Shown in pieces: positions 46,633 through 54,952 of a stretch of DNA of 64,000 bases; the stretch's first letter is position 1, and every line of letters begins with the position of its first letter. Origin of the DNA: Tatumella sp. JGM118 (GTDB lineage Bacteria > Pseudomonadota > Gammaproteobacteria > Enterobacterales > Enterobacteriaceae); contig NZ_JAERJR010000002.1 in the NCBI RefSeq assembly GCF_018257515.1, positions 248,001 to 312,000 on the forward strand, given 5' to 3'. A model generated the notes under the pieces. It worked only from the letters and a program-made list of their open reading frames with translations, searched no databases and was not told the DNA's origin. A program made the position numbers and the translations under genes.

Positions 46633-46900
46633 ATTGAAATACGCATAGGCTATGGACGTACCGTAAGCCAGGATCTGGCTGCGCAACAGGAAGCCCTGAC
46701 CAGTCAGGGCGTTTCTCACGACCTGATTTACACCGATAAAGGACTTACAGGCTCATATCGCCAGCGACCCGGTCTGGAGAAGTGAACCAGGGAGACACAC
46801 TGGTTGTACCAAAGCTGGACCGATTGGCCCGTTCAGTCCCGGATGCCAGAGCGATTGCGGACGATCTCCGGGCCTGGGGAATGAAACACCATCAGAGGCG
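46633..46900 (+). pseudogene. tnpR: Serine resolvase (tnpR) fragment, frameshifted
   Basis: The first half reads GYGRTVSQDLAAQQEALTSQ then DLIYTDKGLTGSYRQRPGLE before an in-frame stop. The second, in another frame, reads NQGDTLVVPKLDRLARSVPD and ARAIADDLRAWGM. These are the N-terminal and E-helix regions of small serine recombinases. A few residues at the junction are lost, the catalytic Ser region is altered and the DNA-binding HTH is missing. Confidence 0.75.
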
Positions 46901-46911
46901 AGTACAGCAAA

Positions 46912-47355
46912 ATGGTAACGATAAAAAAAAATCCTCTGACATTTTTATCGCCATTAATAGTTGTTTTTATTATTACTGCGTGTAGTCAGGAAGGAAAAGT
47001 AAAAACACTGACTGAAATCGAAACCGGGCAAACGCTTGAGTGGTCATCAGAAGATGCAACCATTAAAGAGGATTGCAGTAAATTCCAGCCCACCCGTGAA
47101 CAAATACTGAGTTTTTTTAACGAAGCCCAGCCTGTTGAAGGGTTTGTAGTGACTAAAGATCGTTATACCCCTTGCTTCACTTCCGGTCAGCTGGTCTGGC
47201 GTGACGGCACCAGCGCCAGCTGGAACTTATACTCCAGCGGAACAGCCAGTCTTTTGCTGAATAATGGTGAAACAATACATCTGTATCAGCGGGATTATCA
47301 TTGGATTGACCCAATGGAATGCACTTATGGCTTGGGTGATGAAGGAGAGTGTTAA
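46912..47355 (+). CDS. Putative lipoprotein inside the Tn3-like remnant
   Basis: A 147-residue protein with a lipoprotein signal: basic start VTIKKN, hydrophobic FLSPLIVVFII, lipobox ITAC at about residue 24, then SQEGK. The mature part has several Cys and aromatic residues and ends GLGDEGEC. I do not recognise a family. The gene lies immediately after the resolvase fragment and ends about 80 bp before the right inverted repeat, so it is a passenger or a gene captured by the element. No good Shine-Dalgarno; the start is uncertain. Confidence 0.6.
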   Translation: MVTIKKNPLTFLSPLIVVFIITACSQEGKVKTLTEIETGQTLEWSSEDATIKEDCSKFQPTREQILSFFNEAQPVEGFVVTKDRYTPCFTSGQLVWRDGTSASWNLYSSGTASLLLNNGETIHLYQRDYHWIDPMECTYGLGDEGEC

Positions 47356-47433
47356 TCAATTTTAACCTTTAACTATAAATCCGGAGCAGACCCGGACAGG
47401 TAAGTGACAGGTTTATTCGCATATTCGCATTAC

Positions 47434-47468
47434 TGGCCGGAATTTCGGCGGTTCCGGTGTAGAACCCC
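47434..47468 (-). repeat. Right terminal inverted repeat of Tn3-like element
   Basis: Read on the minus strand it starts GGGGTTCTACACCGG and continues AACCGCCGAAATTCCGG. It shares a 17-bp core with the left end at 46080-46115; the inner TTAAG is not preserved. Confidence 0.75.
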
Positions 47469-47574
47469 TGTGCGAGATTTATTCGAACTAAGACGAAACC
47501 TTTTAAAGAATGCAAACTTACTACTATTCTTAATGTGCTTGTCCGACTGAGCAGGCGCCACACCGTTTTAAAGG

Positions 47575-47862
47575 TTACTGAGGAATTCTTTCACCATCGA
47601 CCTGGTTACCGAACCGATCAAAATGCATCCGCTTTGTACCCTCCGGGAACACCTGCCAGATTTCACCATTGGGATAAGTTTTGCTGTACACCTGAGATTT
47701 GAGCAACAGTTTTACGCGACGATCTACCAGCGTCTTAAAATCAGCATCATTCAGCCAGCCATGATCGGTAGGGTTGAGTAACAAAGATTCCTCTTCCGTC
47801 GGATTCTGAACAGCATTGGCTAAAAGGTCAGGATATTTTTCATGTTCGGACACGGGTACCAC
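47575..47862 (-). CDS. Hypothetical protein, 95 residues
   Basis: The frame starts at GTG 47862, with AATTAAG just before it. The protein is hydrophilic, with NPTEEESLLLNPTDHGWLND early and a C-terminal half rich in aromatic and basic residues (SKTYPNGEIWQVFPEGTKRM). No signal peptide or membrane segment. I do not recognise a family. It may be a complete small protein or the C-terminal part of a larger one. Confidence 0.45.
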   Translation of the reverse strand: MVPVSEHEKYPDLLANAVQNPTEEESLLLNPTDHGWLNDADFKTLVDRRVKLLLKSQVYSKTYPNGEIWQVFPEGTKRMHFDRFGNQVDGERIPQ

Positions 47863-48097
47863 CTTAATTTTTCATGCACGAATTATTGAAAGGATACACG
47901 GACAAGTAACAGATAATCCTCTGTTTATCGTGAAGAAGATGCATCAATAAAGTTCTCCCGCGATAACGTGTTCAGGCATTGTACTCCATCGATGACGGTC
48001 GCGGGTCCTTCAGCATCACTGTCCGGATGGCATGCCCGCCGTTAAGTGGTAATGAAGATACCCCCGGCTATCAGCGATGACAACGCCGGAATGTCCT

Positions 48098-48706
48098 TTA
48101 TAAACGCGCAGCGTCCCAGAGTTTCATTATCTGCGGGATAGCTTTTAACGTCTCTTCCAGCGGGACATTGTCCCGGGCCAGCGTCGATATGCCCAGCAGA
48201 AAACTGTCGAAACAGACGGCAAGTGCGTGGGTATCTTCATTATCAATAAGTTCACCCTGATCTATGCCTCTTTGCAGACACTGTCGGATCCCTTCACGCG
48301 TCTGTTGCCTCGACGCTGCAAGTGGTTTCAGGATATGACTTTCGTCAGGCGGGCAGGGGAAGGCAACGCTAAGCGCCACCATACATCCACGTGGATGGCC
48401 TGCTTCATACTGCATTTTTGCCGAATTTATTAATGTCATCTCAAGCGCCTGACGCGGCGGAAGCCCGGCATCCTGCAGCGATGATGTCACCTGAGCATGT
48501 GAATTCAGATAACAGTTTACCGCCTCGCTAAAAAGTGCCGCCTTCGAGCCAAAAGCAGCATAGAAACTGGGCGCTGTTATCCCGTTTCCTATCGCAGCCT
48601 TCAGTTGCGCAAGCGATGTCGCCTCATACCCCTGTTCCCAGAAAAGATGCATTGCCTTTATGACGGCGTCGGTTCTGTCAAATTGCCTTGGTCTGCCTGT
48701 TCTCAT
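48098..48706 (-). CDS. TetR family transcriptional regulator
   Basis: A 202-residue TetR repressor. MRTGRPRQFDRTDAVIKAMH leads into the HTH (about residues 10-55) with LFWEQGYEATSLAQLKAAIG and SFYAAFGSKAALF. The C-terminal part binds an unknown ligand. The ATG at 48706 has GGAGG seven bases ahead; a longer frame to 48769 is open but runs through operator-like DNA. It is divergent from an MFS exporter gene at 48873. Two near-identical 20-bp sequences lie between them, consistent with local repression of both. Confidence 0.88.
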   Translation of the reverse strand: MRTGRPRQFDRTDAVIKAMHLFWEQGYEATSLAQLKAAIGNGITAPSFYAAFGSKAALFSEAVNCYLNSHAQVTSSLQDAGLPPRQALEMTLINSAKMQYEAGHPRGCMVALSVAFPCPPDESHILKPLAASRQQTREGIRQCLQRGIDQGELIDNEDTHALAVCFDSFLLGISTLARDNVPLEETLKAIPQIMKLWDAARL

Positions 48707-48722
48707 GGTAATTCCTCCATAC

Positions 48723-48742
48723 ATATATACTAACCGATACAT
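48723..48742. promoter_or_regulatory. Candidate TetR operator 1
   Basis: ATATATACTAACCGATACAT matches operator 2 (48775-48794) at 17 of 20 positions and has imperfect dyad symmetry. It lies 17 bp upstream of the TetR start codon. Confidence 0.6.
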
Positions 48743-48774
48743 AAAAGTTGACAACAGGAATCTCTGCACTCAAC

Positions 48775-48794
48775 ATATATACCGATCGATACAT
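48775..48794. promoter_or_regulatory. Candidate TetR operator 2
   Basis: ATATATACCGATCGATACAT has a palindromic CCGATCGA-type centre. It repeats operator 1 in the same orientation 52 bp away, on the MFS side of the intergenic region. Confidence 0.6.
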
Positions 48795-48872
48795 TATTAA
48801 TTCTCAGCTATTCACAAACCACACCTCTGGAGTCAGGGCTCCTTCAGGGGGCATATTAAGGGGCTGTTTTCT

Positions 48873-50060
48873 ATGAAAGAAACCGGAGTTAACGACACAT
48901 CAGGATTACCCGTGCCGGCACTGCTTGCACTGGCGATGACCGGCTTTATTTGTATACTGACCGAGACCATTCCTGCAGGGCTTTTAGCGGGTATCAGTGC
49001 AGGTCTTCATACTTCCCCGTCAGTTGCGGGTCAGGTAGTGACCGCTTATGCGGCGGGTTCACTACTGGCGGCCATTCCTCTGACTCTCCTGACCCGGACG
49101 TGGTCCAGACGAACAGTATTACTCTCAACGGTAGGCGGCTTTCTGCTCTTTAATTCCCTGACCGCGGTATCCGGAAGCATCGCTGTGATCATGGTTGCAC
49201 GATTTCTTGCCGGTGCGGCAGCGGGTCTGGCATGGAGTTTGATCGCCGGGTATGCAAGACGTATGGTCTCGCCTTCATTACAGGGGCGGGCGCTGACACT
49301 GGCCATGAGTGGAACGCCTGTTGCACTTTCCCTCGGCGTCCCTGCCGGAACCTGGCTGGGTGATCTCATGGGGTGGCGTCTGACTTTTGCGGTGATGTCT
49401 GCGCTTTCTGTGATACTGATAGCCTGGATTATACTGGTGGTGCCTGATTATCCCGGACAGACTCTACGGCAAAAAGTACGGCTGACATCGGTCCTGTTTA
49501 TTCCCGGTATTCGTCCGGTTTTGGGGGTGGTGCTGACCTGGATGATTGCGCACAATATCCTGTATACCTACATCTCGTCTTTTCTCTCACGATCCGGTCT
49601 GTCATCTGAGGTGGATATCGTTCTGCTGATTTTTGGTCTGGCGGCGATGGCCGGAATTTTTATTACCGGCAGAGTGATAGACCAGGGCCTGCGGATTGCC
49701 GTACTGCTTTCACTGTCACTATTCGCCCTGGTTTCACTTATCTTCGGTATTTCTTCCACGTCTCCAGGAGTGATCTATTCCGGGGTCGCCGTATGGGGAT
49801 TGACGTTCGGTGGGGCAGCAACATTATTGCAAACCGCCCTGGCAGATGCTGCCGGTGAATATGCTGATATTGCGCTTTCGATGAATGTGGTGACCTGGAA
49901 CTCCGCAATCGCGCTGGGTGGACTGACGGGAGGGCTTCTGCTGAGAAATGAAGGAGCAGGCAGTTTACCTGATGCTCTGGTTATTCTGTTAATCATTGCA
50001 CTGATCATTGCCTTTCGTGCCAGCAAGCATGGATTTCCGGCGGGGAATCGCTCTTCATAA
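48873..50060 (+). CDS. MFS transporter, DHA1 family (NepI/AraJ-like)
   Basis: A 395-residue protein with about twelve hydrophobic segments. ALLALAMTGFICILTETIPA with GLLAGISAGLHTSPSVAGQV (residues 15-54) is the usual start of the AraJ/NepI/YdhP branch. RFLAGAAAGLAWSLIAGYAR near 111 is motif C-like. Length is normal. It is divergent from a TetR repressor with paired operators, so induction by its substrate is likely. Substrate unknown; purine nucleosides, sugars or drugs are possible for this branch. Followed by a hairpin. Confidence 0.85.
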   Translation: MKETGVNDTSGLPVPALLALAMTGFICILTETIPAGLLAGISAGLHTSPSVAGQVVTAYAAGSLLAAIPLTLLTRTWSRRTVLLSTVGGFLLFNSLTAVSGSIAVIMVARFLAGAAAGLAWSLIAGYARRMVSPSLQGRALTLAMSGTPVALSLGVPAGTWLGDLMGWRLTFAVMSALSVILIAWIILVVPDYPGQTLRQKVRLTSVLFIPGIRPVLGVVLTWMIAHNILYTYISSFLSRSGLSSEVDIVLLIFGLAAMAGIFITGRVIDQGLRIAVLLSLSLFALVSLIFGISSTSPGVIYSGVAVWGLTFGGAATLLQTALADAAGEYADIALSMNVVTWNSAIALGGLTGGLLLRNEGAGSLPDALVILLIIALIIAFRASKHGFPAGNRSS

Positions 50061-50076
50061 CAGTCTGAATTATCTT

Positions 50077-50108
50077 ACGGTCAGGGAGGAGAGTTTGATC
50101 CTGACCGT
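50077..50108 (+). terminator. Hairpin after the MFS gene
   Basis: ACGGTCAGG and CCTGACCGT form a 9-bp perfect stem with a 14-nt loop, 16 bp after the stop codon. Only a short TTT follows. Confidence 0.5.
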
Positions 50109-50321
50109 CATTTCCCGTCAGTCGTCTGGCGATGGGTATGATAAACCGTAAGACATTGCTTAGTTCGGTCATACCCTGAGCTTCATCAAAACGACGCTTT
50201 TGGACCGTTTTTTGCAGGTATTTACCGGTTTTTCCGGTGAAAGTCAGCGTGTCAGCCCTGTGGAAATACGCTTTCTGATATCAACTCCAGGCTTTGCAGG
50301 GTCATCGGACTCTGTGAGTGT

Positions 50322-50588
50322 TTAACGCAGCTGGCTATCTTTACTTCCGCGCCGGTTATACCCACTCGCGATGGCATTTTTTTTATCTTCTTTCGCCTGG
50401 CAATTAACACAATAGCGGACACCGGCCAACGCCCGCCGTCTGGCTTCAGGAATGGGCTCACCGCATTCATCACAGAATTCTGCGCTTTCACCCTGACCCA
50501 GATGATCTCTTGCGCGAGCGACAGCATCTTCAATGGTGGCATCAATTTGCTTATTAACGGCACCGTCATCAGACCAGCCTCCGGCCAT
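50322..50588 (-). CDS. ybiI: DksA/TraR-type C4 zinc finger protein YbiI
   Basis: An 88-residue protein. The zinc finger has Cys39 and Cys42 in EFCDECGEPIPEARR and Cys60 and Cys63 in VRYCVNCQAKED. The N terminus MAGGWSDDGAVNKQIDATIE and C terminus SGYNRRGSKDSQLR match YbiI. GGAGGAT is located a few bases before the start. The family relates to DksA but lacks its coiled-coil; role in E. coli is not well defined. Confidence 0.9.
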   Translation of the reverse strand: MAGGWSDDGAVNKQIDATIEDAVARARDHLGQGESAEFCDECGEPIPEARRRALAGVRYCVNCQAKEDKKNAIASGYNRRGSKDSQLR

Positions 50589-50996
50589 AAATTATCCTCC
50601 TGTCTTCCCGGTAACACTGAAGTATAGACGAAAATGACCGGAAGACACTCCCGGCCCGGACGATGAACCTCAGAGTGTTTCTCTGCGCCGACAAAAAAAG
50701 GTGAAATATCACACAAAAATGATGGCGTCGCTATGTGAAATCTGGTGAAAAGAGCAGGGGGGCTATGGCTGTTTTTCGCGTAGCGATACCTGAGATTTAC
50801 CTGCCTGTTTGCGGCAATTGTGGCTGACCGGGAATAAATGATGAATTTGACAACATATTTTCAGTGGTGACGATCAATTGATGCTGACAATAACCATTAT
50901 CATTGGCTATGTCATCTTTCAGCATCCGGGGCTGATGACGGTTTTACTGAATGACACTACAGAGAATTCCTGCAATTGATCAATAGAGGATAGCTT
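50589..50996. other. Intergenic region holding repeat copy A
   Basis: About 400 bp. From 50701 to 50915 it is one copy of an interspersed repeat seen again at 52591-52804. The 80 bp before the next gene may contain its promoter. Confidence 0.6.
50701..50915. repeat. Interspersed repeat, copy A (about 215 bp)
   Basis: This copy matches 52591-52804 along its whole length. Shared blocks include TGGCGTCGCTA, GTGAAATCTG, GATTTACCTGCCTGT, GTGGCTGACCGGGAATAAAT and CAATTGATGCTGACAA. Inside, GGCGTCGCTA near 50724 and TAGCGATACC near 50781 form an imperfect inverted pair with a CGCGTAGCG arm. Confidence 0.9.
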
Positions 50997-51974
50997 ATGC
51001 TTATTAATATTGCGTCGTTGAATGTATGTACTTTTTATCCGTTTGCCTGGAGCCCATCAGTCGATGTTGAACTACCCGACCGGGGGGATGACGAGAAAAT
51101 AGAACATTATGCGGAAAGAATTTTCTCTGAAAAAGTCAATGTATTTAAAACGGGATTGAGTAAAGCCGTGAATAATAGTCAAAGAAAAGGCGAGTGTCTT
51201 TTCTTTAGTATGCCAGAATTTTACTGGAACCTCAGTCCGTATGCCTTCTGGAGTAAAGAGGATGTTGCCGGTGCCGCTGAATACTATATGGATCATATAC
51301 CTGACATCATTACCCGTGTAATAGAAGATTATCCTGTCGGGGATTTCGGGAAAATTATCCTGCTTTGTGGATCCGCGGGGACACTTATTGAAACTGAGAA
51401 AAATTATGATGCCATCAACTATTTACTGGCAATTGATAATTTTAACTTCAATGCTGATGGAACACATTGCCTTTCGATGTGGCCAAAAACACAAGTCGCT
51501 ACCTATGATTACGGGTACAGTGGTGGGGAACAGGAGGTTATGCACTTTTTTATGGGAATGCCGGGGCATCCTCTTGGTCTGAATGTGAATGGTCAGGGAA
51601 CCAGTGTGGCCGAACATAATACTAACTCCGGCTATGGCCCCACATTTGATAACGATATTCTGCCCGACGTTCCTTTTGCCATTAGCCTGTGCGCAGATTA
51701 TGCAAAAGATGATGATTTTCGAAAGGAAGAATGGATGGATAAAAAACCAAAAATTCATTTTTTAATCGCGTCAGGAATGGGGTTATCAGCATCAAGAGAA
51801 TATGGTCCTTCCGTTCAATATGCTATCCGTAATGACGGATACGGGGGAACGCTGGAAAAACCACATGCCGGCGGGTGTGACGTCATGGTGGTTGAATCGG
51901 GACACATCACCCGGGGTATCAGCCCGCTTTCTGTCGAAGATGATGTTTATTTCTATGAGCTGGAGGTAGTGTAA
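50997..51974 (+). CDS. Uncharacterised protein, possibly nitrilase-superfamily-like
   Basis: A 325-residue soluble protein starting MLINIASLNVCTFYPFAWSP. I do not recognise a named family. A nitrilase-like Glu-Lys-Cys arrangement can be proposed: Glu74 in FFSMPEFYWN, Lys165 in SMWPKTQVATYD and Cys233 in FAISLCADYAKDD. The order and the sheet-like segments around them fit the C-N hydrolase fold, but spacing is longer than usual. No signal peptide. It is flanked by two copies of a 215-bp repeat, and its base composition is lower in GC than its neighbours. No operon partner. Confidence 0.6.
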   Translation: MLINIASLNVCTFYPFAWSPSVDVELPDRGDDEKIEHYAERIFSEKVNVFKTGLSKAVNNSQRKGECLFFSMPEFYWNLSPYAFWSKEDVAGAAEYYMDHIPDIITRVIEDYPVGDFGKIILLCGSAGTLIETEKNYDAINYLLAIDNFNFNADGTHCLSMWPKTQVATYDYGYSGGEQEVMHFFMGMPGHPLGLNVNGQGTSVAEHNTNSGYGPTFDNDILPDVPFAISLCADYAKDDDFRKEEWMDKKPKIHFLIASGMGLSASREYGPSVQYAIRNDGYGGTLEKPHAGGCDVMVVESGHITRGISPLSVEDDVYFYELEVV

Positions 51975-52138
51975 ATCCGGATATGATATTGTCGCCAATG
52001 ATGCTTACAGATTGCTGAAATACCATTGCAGAAACAGTTACCTGGTATTTCCCTGATATCAGTCAGCTAAACGTTTTAGAAATACAGGTTCATAATGTTC
52101 CTGGAGAAATAAACAGGGTTAAATTATATACACCACCA

Positions 52139-52160
52139 AAGGCCCGAATTTCCGGGCCTT
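52139..52160. terminator. Hairpin, probable terminator
   Basis: AAGGCCCG and CGGGCCTT form an 8-bp stem with a 6-nt loop. It is followed by TACTTCTT and lies 165 bp after the preceding gene. On the minus strand it is followed by TGGTGG. Confidence 0.5.
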
Positions 52161-52590
52161 ACTTCTTAAGTAACCGGCATGAGTCGTTGCCCGGATTTTT
52201 CAAATTTATTTATATTACGTGCCCGATGACCGGGTTGCCCGCCTGAGAGAATATGCAGCATACCCTAAGTAACGCAATTAGGATTGGGGGGATCGGGTTG
52301 TTAATTATCGTAAAAGCGAAGAGGCGTTCCGCACATCCAATCGAACCTCCGGCATAGCGTTCTGCTGATAAACAGCAACACACCCCGGAATCATTCTGAT
52401 ACTGAGTCAGAGGGGCGTATCACTTCGGAACCTGAAAAAATTCTACTCCCGGCCGGCAAAGAGTTTCCTGTGATCCGGAATCACCTCAAGTGCCGCTTCA
52501 CTGTTTTCATTGAGAAATGAATGATTGCCAGCAAGTCTCCGGGAACAGGATCTGACACTCCGGGTCTCCCTCCATGATGGAGATAAACCG

Positions 52591-52804
52591 GCGAAATATC
52601 ACTCAAAAATAATGGCGTCGCTACGTGAAATCTGATGAAAGAGCAGGGGGTAAGGTGCCGATTTTTCGCGTAGCGTCACCGGTGATTTACCTGCCTGTCT
52701 GCGGTAATCGTGGCTGACCGGGAATAAATGATCAATCTGACATCATATTTTCGGCGGTGACGCTCAATTGATGCTGACAAAAACTATTATCATCGCAATG
52801 TCAT
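52591..52804. repeat. Interspersed repeat, copy B (about 214 bp)
   Basis: Direct-repeat partner of 50701-50915. The internal inverted pair is better preserved here: GGCGTCGCTACG near 52614 and CGTAGCGTCACC at 52669-52680. Confidence 0.9.
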
Positions 52805-52996
52805 GGCTTTGCGGCGGGTGTGAATGGCAGCAGTTAATCGGGTAAGCACACGGATTTGAGGATAGACAGAGAGCAGCTTTACTCAAATTCTTCAGGAGAC
52901 TCTTTTAACGGTTGAGAATTTACAGCGACGTGTAAGAGATATGTCTGACATTGCATGCTGCGTCAGACTTTCATCTTCAGACATGATGTATTATCC

Positions 52997-53017
52997 CTCC
53001 ATGCTCCATGCTCCATG
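52997..53017. repeat. Short tandem repeat, three 7-bp units
   Basis: CTCCATG occurs three times without mismatch upstream of a lipoprotein gene. Confidence 0.9.
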
Positions 53018-53099
53018 CTGAGTGGGCTGGTATTTTGTGTACAGAAGCCTGATGACACTGAATTTTCTGTTAACCTCATTTAACTTTTGACTGGACACT

Positions 53100-53405
53100 A
53101 TGAAAAAGACCTTTGTGATGACGTTGATCCTGATAAGCCTGACGGGGTGCGTTGGGTATCAGTGGGTTAAACCCGGAACCGACAGGCAGCAGGCAGAGAT
53201 GGCTGAAACTGAATGTAAAGCTCAGGCGCTCAGGGATTTACCACCTGACAATCAAATCACGGGTAAATACACCTCTAAAAATAAAAAATATAAAACGACC
53301 GATACCAGCTACTCAACGAGTGACCAAAATGCGGGTCAGCGAGGTATTTTGGTGAAAGACTGTATGTATCGTAAAGGCTGGACACGTATCAAAGTCCAGC
53401 AGTAA
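53100..53405 (+). CDS. Small lipoprotein, 101 residues
   Basis: The signal MKKTFVMTLILISLTGCVGY carries a lipobox LTGC with Cys at residue 17. The mature part is basic and hydrophilic (KYTSKNKKYKTTDTSYSTSD) and has further Cys residues in TECKAQ and VKDCMYRKGW. The Asp-free +2 residue (Val) suggests outer-membrane sorting. No exact family recognised; similar small lipoproteins are common in enterobacteria and prophages. Confidence 0.75.
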   Translation: MKKTFVMTLILISLTGCVGYQWVKPGTDRQQAEMAETECKAQALRDLPPDNQITGKYTSKNKKYKTTDTSYSTSDQNAGQRGILVKDCMYRKGWTRIKVQQ

Positions 53406-54105
53406 ATAAACGATGCTTTCCGGAAGTGGCTCAGGTCGTGGACTAACTTTCGGCGGCGGCCGGCGGTAATGACGTATCAATCTGTCCGGCTAAATACTGA
53501 AGCGGTGGTATTCAGAAACCGTCGGGCATCAGGGGTATTCTCAATGTCTGTGCGGGAGTTTTAATTCTAAGGCGCGAGTAAATATGGCACAGTCGCATTA
53601 AGGAAGATAATGCCGGGTAAACCACGAATAATGCGCCACAAATAGTACCGCATCGAGAGCAGTAACGTTGCCATGGATACCGGAGATGACGGCTAATTTC
53701 ATTATTCACCAGAGAACAGGATGATCTGCGTCAGCAGACAAAAGTTATATTGAGTAAAGTAACGAGTAAAGATGACGGCCGCAACCAGGAAGGTGAGGCC
53801 AGGTGAAACAACAGGATTCAGGTGCGGGTATTCAAGTTTGTGTGGGTCCAGTGATTATAATATCCTATTTAACATAATATACATTATGCGAACCAGAGTA
53901 AGCCAGGCCGGATAATGATGGTTCCGTGTAATCTTAATCGCCGGCATCTGAACCTGCCTTTGGTGATGACCGATAACTGAGATCTTCGACCATTGTGGCA
54001 AGCCGATCAGTATCCAATGTTTCAACTCAGTTTTCATAACGTTCTGCAGTAACGTAGCAAAACCCTGGCTGGCTATGTTTCAGAGCTCCTCCTGGTGCTT
54101 TTGGT
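53406..54105. other. Intergenic region, no recognised gene
   Basis: About 700 bp. Minus-strand frames at 53512-53709 and 53855-54037 are open but have no ribosome-binding sites or known domains; they could be transposase or gene debris. AT-rich sequence lies near 53850-53890. Confidence 0.4.
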
Positions 54106-54549
54106 TTAACCCTGCGTTGAGCAGATATCAGGGATATTTGACGGGTAAACAATGTCGCCAGTATTTCTCAGTTCATTGAGATCCCACCAGTGATAATTAT
54201 CAATGACTGATTTTTCATTTTCAGTCCATCCGTGGGTGCTGATATCTTCATTATCTATTCTGATTAAATAAAATCTCTCATATGCCAGAACCTGCTCACC
54301 GCTGGGTAGCGTCATTTCAAAAGTTCTTTCAGTTAACGATTGGCCCACATCGCCAACATCAATACCGGTTTCTTCTTTGAGTTCCCTGGTGGCGGCCTGC
54401 TCAAAAGTCTCTCCTGGTTCCACACCTCCACCGGGGGTCGCCCAGTATGCTTTACCTGCCAGCGCATCATCTTCATGCCTGAACCTGAATAATAAAACCT
54501 GATTGAGGGAATTGATGATAATCAAACGTGCGGAATGACGTGTGCGCAA
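54106..54549 (-). CDS. NUDIX hydrolase
   Basis: A 147-residue protein. The Nudix box GGGVEPGETFEQAATRELKE plus ETGID (residues 40-64) matches Gx5Ex7REUxEExGU fully. The start RTRHSARLIIINSLNQVLLF is the usual first strand pair. It cleaves a nucleoside diphosphate linked to another moiety, with Mg2+ or Mn2+; substrate unknown. The last residues SNIPDICSTQG are hydrophilic. It is monocistronic as far as can be seen. Confidence 0.88.
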   Translation of the reverse strand: MRTRHSARLIIINSLNQVLLFRFRHEDDALAGKAYWATPGGGVEPGETFEQAATRELKEETGIDVGDVGQSLTERTFEMTLPSGEQVLAYERFYLIRIDNEDISTHGWTENEKSVIDNYHWWDLNELRNTGDIVYPSNIPDICSTQG

Positions 54550-54952
54550 AGGATGATTCCTTTTCTGTTTTCAAGGTAAGACAGAATAACTGATTTTGTG
54601 GATAAACATAAAACAGGATCGATTTTAAGTCACATTTCATTGCAGGCTATCAGACGTTTCAGGTTTACCCGAAACCGGTCATCTCCGGATACACGATCAG
54701 TACCGGTAAATCCGACGTTTACTCCCCTTTCCTTCTGGTGTCGCTACGTGAATTCTGATAAATCACCAGGAGATTACCCCTGTATTTTTTACGTAGCGTC
54801 GCCAAGATTTAAGGGGGGAAATGGCTGTATACGGATATTAACCGGCAGTTAAATGTCTTTCTGACACATGTTTTTTCTGCGTAATCCTGCTTGCCCCGGT
54901 AGCGGCCCTTATATGGTATGATGTCGGCCAGACCTCTTGTTATCCAGTATTT
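54550..54952. other. Divergent intergenic region with repeat core copy C
   Basis: About 400 bp between the NUDIX gene and ygjP. It contains a short copy of the interspersed repeat core at 54738-54803. The 80 bp before ygjP contain TATGGTATGATG-type sequence that could serve as a -10 region. Confidence 0.5.
54738..54803. repeat. Interspersed repeat core, copy C (about 66 bp)
   Basis: GGTGTCGCTACGTGAATTCT at the left and TTTTTTACGTAGCGTCGCC at the right form an inverted pair like that inside copies A and B. Sequences outside the pair are not shared, which marks the pair as the boundaries of the core element. Confidence 0.75.

Larger units (their letters stand above)
46080..47468. mobile_element. 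Decayed Tn3-family transposon with both terminal inverted repeats
   Basis: The left end GGGCTCTACGCCGGAACCGC continues to GTTAAG at 46115. The right end, read on the minus strand from 47468, starts GGGGTTCTACACCGGAACCG. They share CCGGAACCGCCGAAATT in inverted orientation. GGG starts and a TTAAG inner end are Tn3-family features. Between them lie a minus-strand tnpA fragment, a plus-strand resolvase fragment and an intact lipoprotein-like gene. Total about 1.4 kb, so most of the roughly 3-kb transposase is deleted. Confidence 0.75.
51975..53099. other. Long intergenic region with terminator and repeat copy B
   Basis: About 1.1 kb without a recognised gene. It contains a hairpin at 52139-52160, the second interspersed repeat copy at 52591-52804, and a 7-bp triple repeat (CTCCATG, 52997-53017). 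The remaining sequence shows no protein similarity I recognise. Confidence 0.5.

Noticed and set aside
46782-46985. 67-codon frame starting MNQGDTLVVPKLDRLARS as an intact recombinase
   Set aside because: It is the second part of a frameshifted resolvase; the catalytic N-terminal segment is in another frame and the C-terminal HTH is missing.
53512-54037. Minus-strand frames resembling transposase debris
   Set aside because: Similarity to any particular transposase could not be supported by eye; left as unassigned sequence.
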